From a virus: a stretch of DNA of 37,673 nt. Positions 14,481-21,816 of the stretch are shown here, piece by piece. Numbering within the stretch: position 1 is the first letter of the stretch; each line of letters begins with the position of its first letter. The notes under the pieces were generated by a model. That model ran no database searches, had not been told where the DNA came from, and saw nothing but the letters and a program-made list of their open reading frames with translations. Both the position numbers and the translations under genes were made by a program. The stretch spans positions 1-37,673 of IMG/VR virus record IMGVR_UViG_3300048927_000734; one strand, written 5' to 3'.

Positions 14481-14852
14481 CTAAGCGGTAACGGTGAGGC
14501 CGCTGCGCGAGGCGAGCGGCACGGTGAGGCGGGTGCGGGAAACAGGGCGGGGCTGATCGGTGCGGATGCCGTCGATGATGACGATGGCCTTGCCCGGCTC
14601 GGGCTGCTCCAGGGCGACGCGGGTCACCCGAATGCGGGGCTCCCAGCGCTTGAGCGCCAGCGCCGTCGCGGCGAAGATCCGGATGGGCAGCAGCGCGTTG
14701 ACCGGCTGGTCGATCAGCTCGGGCAGCAGCGAGCCGAAGTCGCGGCGGGCAACGCGCGTGCCGATCGGCGTCGAGAGGATGCGGCCGACCGACTGCGCCA
14801 GGTGCGCTTCGCCTTCGAGCGGCTTGCCGGTGGTGGCGTCCATGCCCCTCAT
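14481..14852 (-). CDS. W: Baseplate assembly protein W (gp25-like)
   Basis: 123 aa. The gp25/W wedge motif is clear: LAQSVGRILSTPIGTRVARRDFGSLLPELIDQP, with the E-P-R-I core in KRWEPRIRVTRV. It nucleates wedge assembly and sheath polymerisation. The ATG at 14852 overlaps the V stop as ATGA; ATG 14843 is an alternative. Confidence 0.94.
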   Translation of the reverse strand: MRGMDATTGKPLEGEAHLAQSVGRILSTPIGTRVARRDFGSLLPELIDQPVNALLPIRIFAATALALKRWEPRIRVTRVALEQPEPGKAIVIIDGIRTDQPRPVSRTRLTVPLASRSGLTVTA

Positions 14853-15400
14853 TGCGGCGCTCCCGAGACGCCGCTGCCGGGTTGCACCTGCAGATGCTTG
14901 TGGCCCTTGAGGCTTTTGCCGCCGCCGACGACGTCGACCGGGCTGGTGATCTTGCCAGTGGTGTCCAGATCTCCGTTGAGCTGGACGTCCGCGTTGAGGG
15001 TGAGGCCGCCGGGGGCGGTGATCTCGGCCGCGCCGCCTTCGCCGAGTGCGATGGCGAGCTTGTGGGCCTTCGGGTCATAGGAGATCCGCGTCCCATCGGC
15101 GAAGTCGATCAGGAAGGTGCCGTCGCTGGCCGGCGCGGGGTGCGCGTCACTGTAGAGCGCGCCGAGGATGATGCCGGCTTCGATATCGCCTTCCGGGCAG
15201 AACAGCAGCACCTGCTCGCCCACGCTGGGCGGCGACCAGATCCGCACGGCACCAGCGCGGGGGGCGGCGAAGGGGATGTCGCCGGTGAGCAGCTCGCCCA
15301 CGCGCACGCGAACCGTGCCCTGGGCAAGATCGATGCTGTTGATCGTGCCCAGGCGCATCAGGTTGCCGATCAGCCGGCGGGGGTCGTTGAGGTCGCTCAC
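14849..15400 (-). CDS. V: Central tail spike / baseplate assembly protein V
   Basis: 183 aa. An OB-fold region (VRVRVGELLTGDIPFAAPRAGAVRIWSPPSVGEQVLLFCPEGD) is followed by a beta-helical region (LTLNADVQLNGDLDTTGKITS). The end has the HxH motif (GHKHLQVQPG) that binds iron at the tip of P2 gpV-type spikes. The start at 15400 is GTG; the next in-frame ATG (15358) would remove the conserved RLIGNLMRLG helix. An operator-like dyad lies just upstream at 15447-15470, so V probably begins a late operon through D. Confidence 0.93.
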   Translation of the reverse strand: MSDLNDPRRLIGNLMRLGTINSIDLAQGTVRVRVGELLTGDIPFAAPRAGAVRIWSPPSVGEQVLLFCPEGDIEAGIILGALYSDAHPAPASDGTFLIDFADGTRISYDPKAHKLAIALGEGGAAEITAPGGLTLNADVQLNGDLDTTGKITSPVDVVGGGKSLKGHKHLQVQPGSGVSGAPQ

Positions 15401-15446
15401 AGTGGCGGACTGTGCCGCCGGCTTCGCGAACGCGCGCGGGTCTGGG

Positions 15447-15470
15447 CTTGTGAAAGCCCCGTTTCACAAG
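15447..15470 (-). promoter_or_regulatory. Late-promoter operator dyad upstream of V
   Basis: A perfect 9-bp inverted repeat, CTTGTGAAA-N6-TTTCACAAG, whose centre is 58 bases upstream of the V start codon. The same arms occur at 18886 and 30879 and nowhere else as a full pair. P2-family activators of the Ogr type bind a dyad centred near -55, which fits this site. The arms are A/T-rich and there is no T-tract, so it is not a terminator. Confidence 0.75.
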
Positions 15471-15476
15471 CTGGCG

Positions 15477-15719
15477 CTATTTGCTTTCGGCGGCAGAGGG
15501 GTCCGGCTCGGCCGGCGGGTTGGTGATGGCGCCGGCCGCAATCTTCACCTCGACACCGCGCGCGACGTCCGCGATCCGCGCTTCGGTTGCAGCGGCATCA
15601 TACTTGCCCTTGGCAGTCAGGCAGATGTTGACGTCGCGCGTGTGGGTGACGCCGGCATGCTCGAAGGTTACCGAGGCCTTGCCGGCGCCTAGGTCGGTGC
15701 TGTTGATCGTGGTTTTCAT
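15477..15719 (-). CDS. 80-aa protein following the tail fibre gene
   Basis: ATG at 15719 with GAAAGGACG in good register. It follows H by 17 bases and sits where P2-like phages often keep a tail-fibre assembly protein. Sequence: a short beta-rich start (STDLGAGKASVTFEHAGVTHTRDVNI), an Ala-rich helix and an unstructured acidic Pro tail. No similarity to known fibre chaperones that I recognise. Probably a fibre-associated small protein. Confidence 0.6.
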   Translation of the reverse strand: MKTTINSTDLGAGKASVTFEHAGVTHTRDVNICLTAKGKYDAAATEARIADVARGVEVKIAAGAITNPPAEPDPSAAESK

Positions 15720-15736
15720 GGTTCGTCCTTTCGAGA

Positions 15737-17384
15737 TCAGAAGCCGATGGCGTGCCAGTCGATGCCGTCGATCTGGTTGATCGAGGTGGAAGCGGCCGTG
15801 TACTGGACCATCAGCGTGCAGCCGCCGTTCGACTTGTCGATGCGCTGGATCGTGATGTCGTAGCGGTTGTTTCCGCTGGTGTTCACGGCCGTGGGTATGA
15901 TGTTGATCGAGTCCGGGAAGGTGAAGCCTACGGGGAAGTTGACCACCACCGGGCCTTCGCCGAACGGTCCCCAGACCGTGCCCCATTGTTCGATCACGCC
16001 GTTCGCGCGTCTCTCCCACCAGCCACGCTCATTCGATCCCACCGGGCTATCCGACTTCAGCACGAAGTCGGAGGCATGGCGCCCGTCGAGCAGATCCGCG
16101 TCCAAGCCGGAGCCCGAGCCATCGTTGCTCGCGTCCCACACGACCGCGGGGCCTCGGCTGAACCCGCCTGTCGCCTCGAAGAGGCCGAACCACCTGGCGT
16201 GATAGTCGGGCAGGAACTGGAACACGCCCCATTCGGCGGAGATGCTGGCGTCCGTCACCTGGAAATAGGCGACGCCTGATATCGGATTGCCGCGCAGGCG
16301 GATGCCGCCGCTCGTCTGGAAGTTCGGCGTGAGCGCGCTGATCGAGCCGTCGAAGTCCGTGCCAGCCTTGTTCGCGGGGGTGTACCCAAGGCGCCCCACG
16401 ACATCGGCGTAGTAGTTGCCTTCCTTCCCATCGAGCAGGTCCGCGTCGAGGCCCGAGCCGGAGCCATCATTCGACGCATCCCATACCCGCGCGCCGTTCC
16501 GGCTGAATTCACCCGTCGCCTCGAAGGTGCCGAGCCATTTCGCATGATAGCCAGGCGCAAACTGGAACACGCCCCATTGCGCGGTAAGATCGGCGTTGGT
16601 GATCTGGAAATAGGCCAGACCGGACTCAGCATTGCCGCGAAGCTTGATGCCGCCGCTCGTTCCATCATTGGGGGTTTGGGCGCTGATCAGACCGTCGAAG
16701 TCCTGCCCCGCCTTGTTGGCGGGCGTGTAGCCCAGGCGGCCGATGACATCGGCGTAATAAGCGCCCTGGCGCCCATCGAGCAGATCGGCGTCGAGGCCCG
16801 AGCCGGCGCCGTCGTTGCTGGCGCCAGATATCGCTGCCCCAAGCGGCAAAGCGCGCGGTGAGGGCGAAGCTAAGCCCCTTGGGTGTGATGGTGCGGCGAT
16901 CGTCGGTGCCGGCGCTGGTCTCCGCATCGGTCGCCAGCTCGGCGACGCCAGCCGTTTCGGTGGTCGCGGGCGGGTTGAGGAAGTCCGCGGACCCGAAGGT
17001 GATGTTGGTGGCGGCGATATCCGCGAAGCGCACGTCGAGCGCCAGCAGCAGCATGGCCTGGGCGGATTTCTCGACCAGCACGTCGCTCTGCCCATAAGCG
17101 GCGAACAGCGTGCCGTCAGAGAGGTAGAGCGCAATCGATCGCACGGCATATTGCGCGTTCGTCTCGTCGCGCACGGTGACGTGGATGGTGTCGGCCGCGA
17201 CGGCGTCGCCCGCGATCGTGGTGATCCGCTTGATCTCGCCGGGCAAAGCGTTGGTGGCGGCAGTAGGCGTGGTGGCGGTCGCGGACACGCCGACCGACGC
17301 GATGCGCACCGCATTGGTGCCATCCTTGGCGGCGTTGACGATCGCGGCGCGGCCCGCGTTGGTGACGGTGATGGTGAACGACAT
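15737..17384 (-). pseudogene. H: Tail fibre protein H, interrupted by a frameshift near 16823
   Basis: The N-terminal part (17384 to about 16827) is P2 gpH/phage tail-collar-like: FTITVTNAGRAAIVNAAKDGTNAV, YALRSIALYL-type strands, then ATDAETSAGTDDRRTITPKGLSFALTARFAAW. The remainder, to 15737, continues in another frame. It contains two full ~115-aa repeats (ASNDGSGSGLDADLLDG...GRLGYTPANKAG...WGVFQF...FEATG.FSR) plus a partial third, then a distinct C-terminal receptor-type domain with YDITIQRIDKSNGGCTLMVQY. At 16820-16827 the DNA reads ATCTGG-C-GCCAGCAAC, whereas the other repeats predict ATCTGG-GAC-GCCAGCAAC. Two bases are missing, so translation of frame 1 stops at 16665 after 239 residues. 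Without the lesion the fibre would be about 549 aa. Confidence 0.82.
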
Positions 17385-17398
17385 CGGCGGGGCTCCGA

Positions 17399-17941
17399 TC
17401 AGGCGGCGAACGCCAGGCGGGTGAAGACGAGGGGCCGCGCGACGGCGATGATGCCGGTCGCGCCGGTGAAGCGGAGCCCCTGGGTGAAGGTGAAGTGCGA
17501 GCGCACCGGCTTGGTGCGGCGCACCTCGTTGATCACGGCATCGGCGAAGGCGGCGGTGGCCGGCGCGCCGTCGCCGCCGCTCAGTTCCACCGCCATGGTG
17601 AAGGTGTGGGGCTCACCCGGCGGATCGAGCTGCCACCATTCGCGCAGCGCGACGGCGCCGCCGAACGATTCGACGACAGCGCGCACCGACGAGGCGGTGC
17701 CCTTGTGGCGCTGGATCTCGATCGCGCGGCGCACGCGGGAGCGCTTCACCGCTTCCGGCCAATCGCTCGACCAAGCGTCGATCGATACCGCCCAGGCGAG
17801 GAAGGGCAGGAGCGGCAGCGGGCAGGTGTCGGGGTTGATCAGGTCGCGCAACGGCACCGGCAGATCGCCGACGCGCGCGGTGGCCGCCTCGATCGCACGC
17901 TCAAGCGCGGTGACGTTCGGGGGAAGCAGGCTGCGGGTCAT
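17399..17941 (-). CDS. I: Baseplate/tail protein I
   Basis: 180 aa. The motif SLLPPNVTALERAIEAATARV and DLINPDTCPLPLLPFLAWAVSIDAWSSDWPEAVKRSRVRRAIEIQRHKGTASSVR are diagnostic of P2 gpI (phage tail protein I). It links fibre attachment to the baseplate wedge. It overlaps J (ATGA) and precedes H by 14 bases, as in P2. Confidence 0.95.
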   Translation of the reverse strand: MTRSLLPPNVTALERAIEAATARVGDLPVPLRDLINPDTCPLPLLPFLAWAVSIDAWSSDWPEAVKRSRVRRAIEIQRHKGTASSVRAVVESFGGAVALREWWQLDPPGEPHTFTMAVELSGGDGAPATAAFADAVINEVRRTKPVRSHFTFTQGLRFTGATGIIAVARPLVFTRLAFAA

Positions 17942-18840
17942 TCGCCGATGCCCCCATAGGTGACGGTGATGCCGGTGCAGAAGGCGGCCTGCGTCCGATC
18001 AACCACGACATCAGCCGCAGGAGCGGCAAGGGCGACATTCTGGACGCCCTCGGCGTGCAGGGCGGCGAAGATGCCGGAACGCGTCACGTCGAGCCCCAGG
18101 CGGTGCTGGCGGTCCCGATATTCCTCCACCCGGCGCTGCGCCTCGGCGAGCACGATCGAGCCATCGGGGCCGCTGTACGTCGTGAGCGTGGCGGTGATCT
18201 GGTAGGGGATAATGGTGGCGGACTGCACCGTCACTGCATCGGTGAGGGGGCGCACCGTCTCGGACGAGACGTGCGCTGCGATCTTGGCGAGCAGCTCGGG
18301 CGAGGCGGTGCCGTCGCCCAGGCGCGACAGGATGGTGACCAGCACTTCCCCAGGCGCAGGGCTGGTGGCGCTGGCGTCGAGAACATCGCCATCGGCCGAG
18401 CGGGCATGGTAGATATAGGCGCCCTCCGGCCCAGCGACCGAGAAGCCCTCGGGCGCCAGCACCAGGCGGGCACGAAGCGAGGCGTCATCCTCGAAGGTGG
18501 GCGGCACGTTGTTGGTGGGGTCGCCGGGATCCAGCTCGAGCCGGGTGACGTTCATCAGCGCGGCGAGGTGGTCCAGATCCGAGCCGGTAGCGAAGGCGGG
18601 CATCACGGCTTTCGCCGCGTCGTTGATCCGGCCGCGCAGCAGCAGCTCTCGATAGGCGGCGAGCTGCAGGATCATCACCGCCGGGTCGGATTCGACGGTC
18701 GCGTCGAAGTCGGGCTTCAACTCCAGCAATGCGGCGAGGATCTCGCCATAGATTTGCTCGAAGCTGAGCTGCTCGATCACCTTCGGCGCCGGCAGGCGCG
18801 AGAGATCGACTGCGGTGAAGGTTACGGAGCTATCGGCCAT
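17938..18840 (-). CDS. J: Baseplate assembly protein J
   Basis: 300 aa from the ATG at 18840 (the usual MADSSVTFTAVDLSRLPAP start); an in-frame ATG at 18849 exists. LLLRGRINDAAKAVMPAFATGSDLDHLAALMNV and GTASPELLAKIAAHVSSETVRPLTD are typical of P2 gpJ / gp6-like wedge proteins. It heads a J-I-H transcript whose putative late operator lies at 18886-18909. In P2, J follows W, but here W is downstream of H. Confidence 0.95.
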   Translation of the reverse strand: MADSSVTFTAVDLSRLPAPKVIEQLSFEQIYGEILAALLELKPDFDATVESDPAVMILQLAAYRELLLRGRINDAAKAVMPAFATGSDLDHLAALMNVTRLELDPGDPTNNVPPTFEDDASLRARLVLAPEGFSVAGPEGAYIYHARSADGDVLDASATSPAPGEVLVTILSRLGDGTASPELLAKIAAHVSSETVRPLTDAVTVQSATIIPYQITATLTTYSGPDGSIVLAEAQRRVEEYRDRQHRLGLDVTRSGIFAALHAEGVQNVALAAPAADVVVDRTQAAFCTGITVTYGGIGE

Positions 18841-18885
18841 GCCGCCCATGTCGCGGCGGCGCGGCTGTCGAGGCTAGCGGGGGCG

Positions 18886-18909
18886 CTTGTGAAAGGCGAG
18901 TTTCACAAG
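18886..18909 (-). promoter_or_regulatory. Late-promoter operator dyad upstream of J
   Basis: CTTGTGAAA-N6-TTTCACAAG, identical arms to the dyads at 15447 and 30879. Its centre is about 57 bases upstream of the J start at 18840, nearly the same distance as at V. This supports a common activator site and gives J-I-H a separate late promoter. Confidence 0.75.
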
Positions 18910-18961
18910 GTCAGCGGGAAGGGCCAACGGCCGAATGTGGTGGTTAGCTGCCGTTACGAGC

Positions 18962-19210
18962 CTACTTCTCGCGTGTTTCCACGACATGGAGGTTGAACGG
19001 CTTGCCCGAGATGTCCAAGGTGCAACCCCAAGCCTTTGCAACACCTGGCACAGGCTTGGGCGTCATTCTCATGAGATCACCAAAGGCGGGCTTCAACTCA
19101 GGAAATGAGGACGAAATCGGCGCAAGCAAGAAGCCGGTATAGTTGCTGCTTCTATCCTGAAACACTTTCGTGCTGCCATTATAAGACATGACGTACGTGT
19201 AGAGCGGCAT
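18962..19210 (-). CDS. 82-aa orphan cargo protein
   Basis: ATG at 19210 with AGAGGG about 9 bases upstream. The protein starts PLYTYVMSYNGSTKVFQDRSSNYTGFL, a short beta-meander, and ends in SGKPFNLHVVETREK. No family recognised. It sits at the J-side edge of the moron region, upstream of the late operator on the same strand but separated from J by the dyad. Composition is lower in G+C than the phage core genes. Confidence 0.62.
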   Translation of the reverse strand: MPLYTYVMSYNGSTKVFQDRSSNYTGFLLAPISSSFPELKPAFGDLMRMTPKPVPGVAKAWGCTLDISGKPFNLHVVETREK

Positions 19211-19279
19211 CGTTTTTTTCCCTCTGCACCGTGACGGTTGCATGTACGACGAAGTGCCCCCTCGATCAATGTCGCGCTT

Positions 19280-19378
19280 TGGGCGGGAGCGGAACGGCAG
19301 CTTTTTCATCCGAAGCGGAACGGCGGCTCCTGGCGCGGCCGGGGCACTGACCGGCCGAAAATGGTGGAAACCTGCCGA
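19280..19378. repeat. Intergenic repeat copy 1 (long form)
   Basis: About 100 bp, starting GGGCGGGAGCGGAACGGCAG, with AAGCGGAACGGCGGCT in the middle and GGCCGAAAATGGTGGAAA near the end. Long-form copies recur at 19851 and 21354. It separates the 82-aa gene from the DUF4279-like gene. Confidence 0.85.
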
Positions 19379-19422
19379 TGCACTTCCTAGCGGCGAGCAT
19401 CAATTGATGCGATTAGGCTGCT

Positions 19423-19839
19423 ATGGGCATACTGCATAAATCCGCCGCTACGATTGGCTTCTACGGTGATGATCTCGACCCCACAGCGATCACGGAGGCG
19501 TTGGGCGCCGAACCTACCGTCGGTGTTAGAAAAGGCGGTGTGTGGAAGACCAAGTCCGGAGCGGTAAAACCGGCGGTGACTGGATCGTGGAGGATCGAAG
19601 CTGGATACTGTGAGCCGGGTGATCTCGATGGCCAAATCAACGGCTTGCTTGACAGTTTGTCGGACGATCTAGTTGCATGGCGATCCTTTTCAAAGCGACA
19701 CCGTGGCCGGGCATTCTGTGGGCTGTTTCTCGACAGCGGGAACGAAGCTCTTACGTTACGGTCTGAGACGCTGTTGCGCCTCGGTGAGCGCGGGTTGCTG
19801 ATTGACCTCGACATCTACGGTTTGGATCGGCTTGATTAA
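19423..19839 (+). CDS. DUF4279-like orphan protein
   Basis: 138 aa. The pattern AATIGFYGDDLDPTAITEALGAEPTVGVRKGG, then TGSWRIEAGY, fits the DUF4279 family, whose members often occur as immunity-like or orphan proteins in polymorphic toxin loci and accessory regions. No toxin gene accompanies it here. Plus-strand, flanked by repeat copies on both sides. Function unknown. Confidence 0.72.
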   Translation: MGILHKSAATIGFYGDDLDPTAITEALGAEPTVGVRKGGVWKTKSGAVKPAVTGSWRIEAGYCEPGDLDGQINGLLDSLSDDLVAWRSFSKRHRGRAFCGLFLDSGNEALTLRSETLLRLGERGLLIDLDIYGLDRLD

Positions 19840-19850
19840 ACGTCCGCTTC

Positions 19851-19953
19851 TGGGGCGGGAGCGGACCGGCAGCTTTTTCATCCAAAGCGGAACGGCGGCT
19901 GCTGGCACGGTGGCGGCGCTGAGCGGCCGGAAATGGGTGGGAAGCGGTCATTC
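19851..19953. repeat. Intergenic repeat copy 2 (long form)
   Basis: About 103 bp, starting TGGGGCGGGAGCGGACCGGC and ending GGCCGGAAATGGGTGGGAAGCGGTCATTC. It supplies the stop codon of the convergent 123-aa gene (19948-19950). Confidence 0.85.
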
Positions 19954-20319
19954 AACAGTGAGCCGTTTGACCGCCGACCGCATGTCATCGCTTGTGAGTT
20001 GGTCGAGATCTGCCATCTCGATCAACCAAATTGCCTCGTTCACAGCATCGTCACCAAACTCGAAATCACCAAAAATGATGCAGGTGGCTGCGTAGTTGGC
20101 GGTTTCTAGGCTCAGGCGCTGTCCAGCCACAGCTTCCAGCAGCCGTCGCGCATGATCGCGCGTGATAATTGTGTCCGGCCCAGGTGTGATGACAACGCGC
20201 CCCTCACCAGTCTCATTGCAGGCCAAATTACATGCCCTGGCTTCGTCGGCCACTTCCTCGTCAAATTGCTCAGGCGTAAGTCTGCCTTCCAAAAAGGCCA
20301 CGAGTGAAGCGTGTTCCAT
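19948..20319 (-). CDS. 123-aa orphan acidic protein
   Basis: Begins EHASLVAFLEGRLTPEQFDEEVADEARAC, a helical acidic domain, and continues with VVITPGPDTIITRDHARRLLEAVAGQRLSLETANYAATCIIFGDFEFGDD. Overall it looks like a small acidic immunity-type protein but I do not recognise the family. Its last codons and stop lie inside repeat copy 2, so the reading frame may originally have ended differently. Confidence 0.65.
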   Translation of the reverse strand: MEHASLVAFLEGRLTPEQFDEEVADEARACNLACNETGEGRVVITPGPDTIITRDHARRLLEAVAGQRLSLETANYAATCIIFGDFEFGDDAVNEAIWLIEMADLDQLTSDDMRSAVKRLTVE

Positions 20320-20355
20320 CTCGATGAAATTAGCGACTTACCTAATGACCGCAAC

Positions 20356-20398
20356 TGGGGCGGCAGCCGCCACGGCGGAAAATGGGTGGTCAGCGAAC
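20356..20398. repeat. Intergenic repeat copy 3 (short form)
   Basis: About 43 bp: TGGGGCGGCAGCCGCCACGG then CGGAAAATGGGTGGTCAGCG. It has the ends of the long copies but lacks their middle, where a GGCAGCCGCC palindrome is left. It contains the stop codon of the 112-aa gene. Confidence 0.75.
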
Positions 20399-20728
20399 GT
20401 TTGGCGCGGCGGTGGGGACCTGCTCACCGAGCAAGCGAACCTCACTGCTGTTCGCAACGACATCACGCCCATCAAGCGTTCGCAATCCGAAGACCGCATC
20501 GCCGTCCGGATCGGTTACGTGGCGTTCGGCCTGCACCAGGATCGCAGGCACCTCCGCTTCATCAGTGTCATGCCACATAGCATATTGAGGCACCGCGACC
20601 TCGAACGGCTCGCTTTGTTGAGCATCGTCGCACTGCTGGCAGAAAACCGCGCTGCCCCTGTCGACATCGTGAACAGTCGCTGGACGGCCAGCGATAAAGC
20701 CCATTGTGGGAAGTGCAGGCCATGTCAT
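20390..20728 (-). CDS. 112-aa orphan protein with CxxC
   Basis: I prefer the internal ATG at 20728 (TWPALPTMGFIAGRPATVHDVD...) because the longer version (to 20782) starts inside a repeat copy. It contains FCQQCDDAQ and a C-terminal DPDGDAVFGLRTLDGRDVVANSSEVRLLGEQ. Possibly a small metal- or redox-linked protein. Family not recognised; stop codon is within repeat copy 3. Confidence 0.5.
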   Translation of the reverse strand: MTWPALPTMGFIAGRPATVHDVDRGSAVFCQQCDDAQQSEPFEVAVPQYAMWHDTDEAEVPAILVQAERHVTDPDGDAVFGLRTLDGRDVVANSSEVRLLGEQVPTAAPNVR

Positions 20729-20763
20729 TCGGTGACCATCGGCCCGACAATCAATGTCTGCAA

Positions 20764-20810
20764 GTGGGGCGGGAGCCGCCATGGCGGAAAATGGTGGAGA
20801 GCGGACAGTC
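20764..20810. repeat. Intergenic repeat copy 4 (short form)
   Basis: About 47 bp: GTGGGGCGGGAGCCGCCATG then GCGGAAAATGGTGGAGAGCGGACAG. Same organisation as copy 3. It separates the 112-aa gene (minus) from the 141-aa gene (plus). Confidence 0.75.
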
Positions 20811-20878
20811 TGCGTACGGGTGTCGACGGGCGGAAAGCTGCCGTTGCACCGAACGCCCTAGGCTGGCAGCATAAAGCC

Positions 20879-21304
20879 ATGCGAGTTGATCCTTCTGAAT
20901 ATATGCAGCTGCGGTCTTGGTTCAGCCATATGGTTCCTAAGGTCTTTCCATCGGACCTGCTGACCCCTGACACTCATCCGATTGCTATTCTCGATGCAAT
21001 GGCAGTGAAAACCCCCGCCAAGGCGCGGAGCGGCTTAGGTATGGCAATCGGGGACATTCTCGAGTTTACGAGTGACTGGCCCACCAGCGACGTGACCGCG
21101 TGCGACCACGAGCTTTCGCAATCGGGATTGCCGACATTGTCGGCAGTGCGCGCGAGGTTTTCTAAGCTGGTGCAGCGAGTTGTTCGCCGGGGTCAGATCA
21201 AGAGCGAGGATGAGTTCTACGCCCTCCGCAACGCAGTCGAGCAGCAGTGCGCGGACTCAGCAAGCCTGTGGCCGCTACTCGCGGCATACGAGGCGCGAAA
21301 CTGA
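20879..21304 (+). CDS. 141-aa orphan helical protein
   Basis: ATG at 20879; the same frame is open upstream but that part is low-quality sequence crossing other genes. The protein (DPSEYMQLRSWFSHMVPKVFPSDLLTPD..., GMAIGDILEFTSDWP..., LQRVVRRGQIKSEDEFYALRNAVEQQ) is mostly helical. The ending IKSEDEFYALRNAVEQQCADSAS resembles small immunity-like or contact-dependent accessory proteins. No firm family. Confidence 0.62.
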   Translation: MRVDPSEYMQLRSWFSHMVPKVFPSDLLTPDTHPIAILDAMAVKTPAKARSGLGMAIGDILEFTSDWPTSDVTACDHELSQSGLPTLSAVRARFSKLVQRVVRRGQIKSEDEFYALRNAVEQQCADSASLWPLLAAYEARN

Positions 21305-21353
21305 CCGGCGACCGCTTTCGGGTAACCCAAGCGCTGACCTAAACGACTAGGTT

Positions 21354-21454
21354 TGGGGCGGCAGCGGACCGGCAGCTTCTCCCTCCGAAGCGGAACGGCG
21401 GCTCCTGCCAGGAGCGCGGCGCTGATCGGCCGAAAATGGTGAGAAGCTGCCACT
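21354..21454. repeat. Intergenic repeat copy 5 (long form)
   Basis: About 100 bp: TTGGGGCGGCAGCGGACCGG..., AAGCGGAACGGCGGCTCCTG, then GGCCGAAAATGGTGAGAAGC. It matches copies 1 and 2 over its full length and lies between the 141-aa gene and the membrane protein gene. Confidence 0.85.
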
Positions 21455-21459
21455 CAGAC

Positions 21460-21738
21460 TCAGGTTCCCGCGTCTCTAAAAAGCGGAACAACAACGCCGC
21501 GAAGGCAAGACGCAACGGTCGCGGTCAAGAGCCAAACAAAGGCGAAAATATTCAAGGTGTCGGCGACCTGCGAGGAAATAGGCGCCGAGATATTCACTCC
21601 GACCGCATGCAGCCCCAATATTGCAAATGCGCCATAACTTGCTGATCTCGCCTTTTCGACTGAGATACGGCCGGAGGCTATCATCGTTAGGCCGAGGGCG
21701 GCCAGGCCAAGTGCCACCGTGGATGTAATCTCCGTCAT
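21460..21738 (-). CDS. 92-aa membrane protein
   Basis: ATG at 21738 with a strong GGAGGT site 7 bases upstream. Likely two or three membrane segments: ITSTVALGLAALGLTMIASG, ASYGAFAILGLHAVGVNI and LNIFAFVWLLTATVAS. Function unknown; small membrane morons can alter phage adsorption or exclusion, but nothing specific is visible. Confidence 0.65.
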   Translation of the reverse strand: MTEITSTVALGLAALGLTMIASGRISVEKARSASYGAFAILGLHAVGVNISAPISSQVADTLNIFAFVWLLTATVASCLRGVVVPLFRDAGT

Positions 21739-21796
21739 CTAAGTGACCTCCCGGACCAGTTGGGCGTCAAGCTGCCATAGATGTGCAATGTCCGAA

Positions 21797-21816
21797 AGTG
21801 GGGCGTTAGCGGTCAG
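21797..21816. repeat. Intergenic repeat fragment (copy 6)
   Basis: AGTGGGGCGTTAGCGGTCAG is a short relative of the repeat ends. It abuts the stop of tail gene S (21813) and marks the right boundary of the cargo array. A GGCGTTAGCGGACAG relative also occurs near 36400. Confidence 0.5.

Noticed and set aside
15447-15470. Dyads read as intrinsic terminators
   Set aside because: Arms are A/T-rich, lack a T-tract, sit upstream of gene starts and keep a constant distance to start codons, all of which favour an operator.
19280-21454. Repeats as a CRISPR array
   Set aside because: Copies are 45-100 bp, unevenly spaced by whole genes, and vary internally; there are no spacers of constant size and no cas genes.
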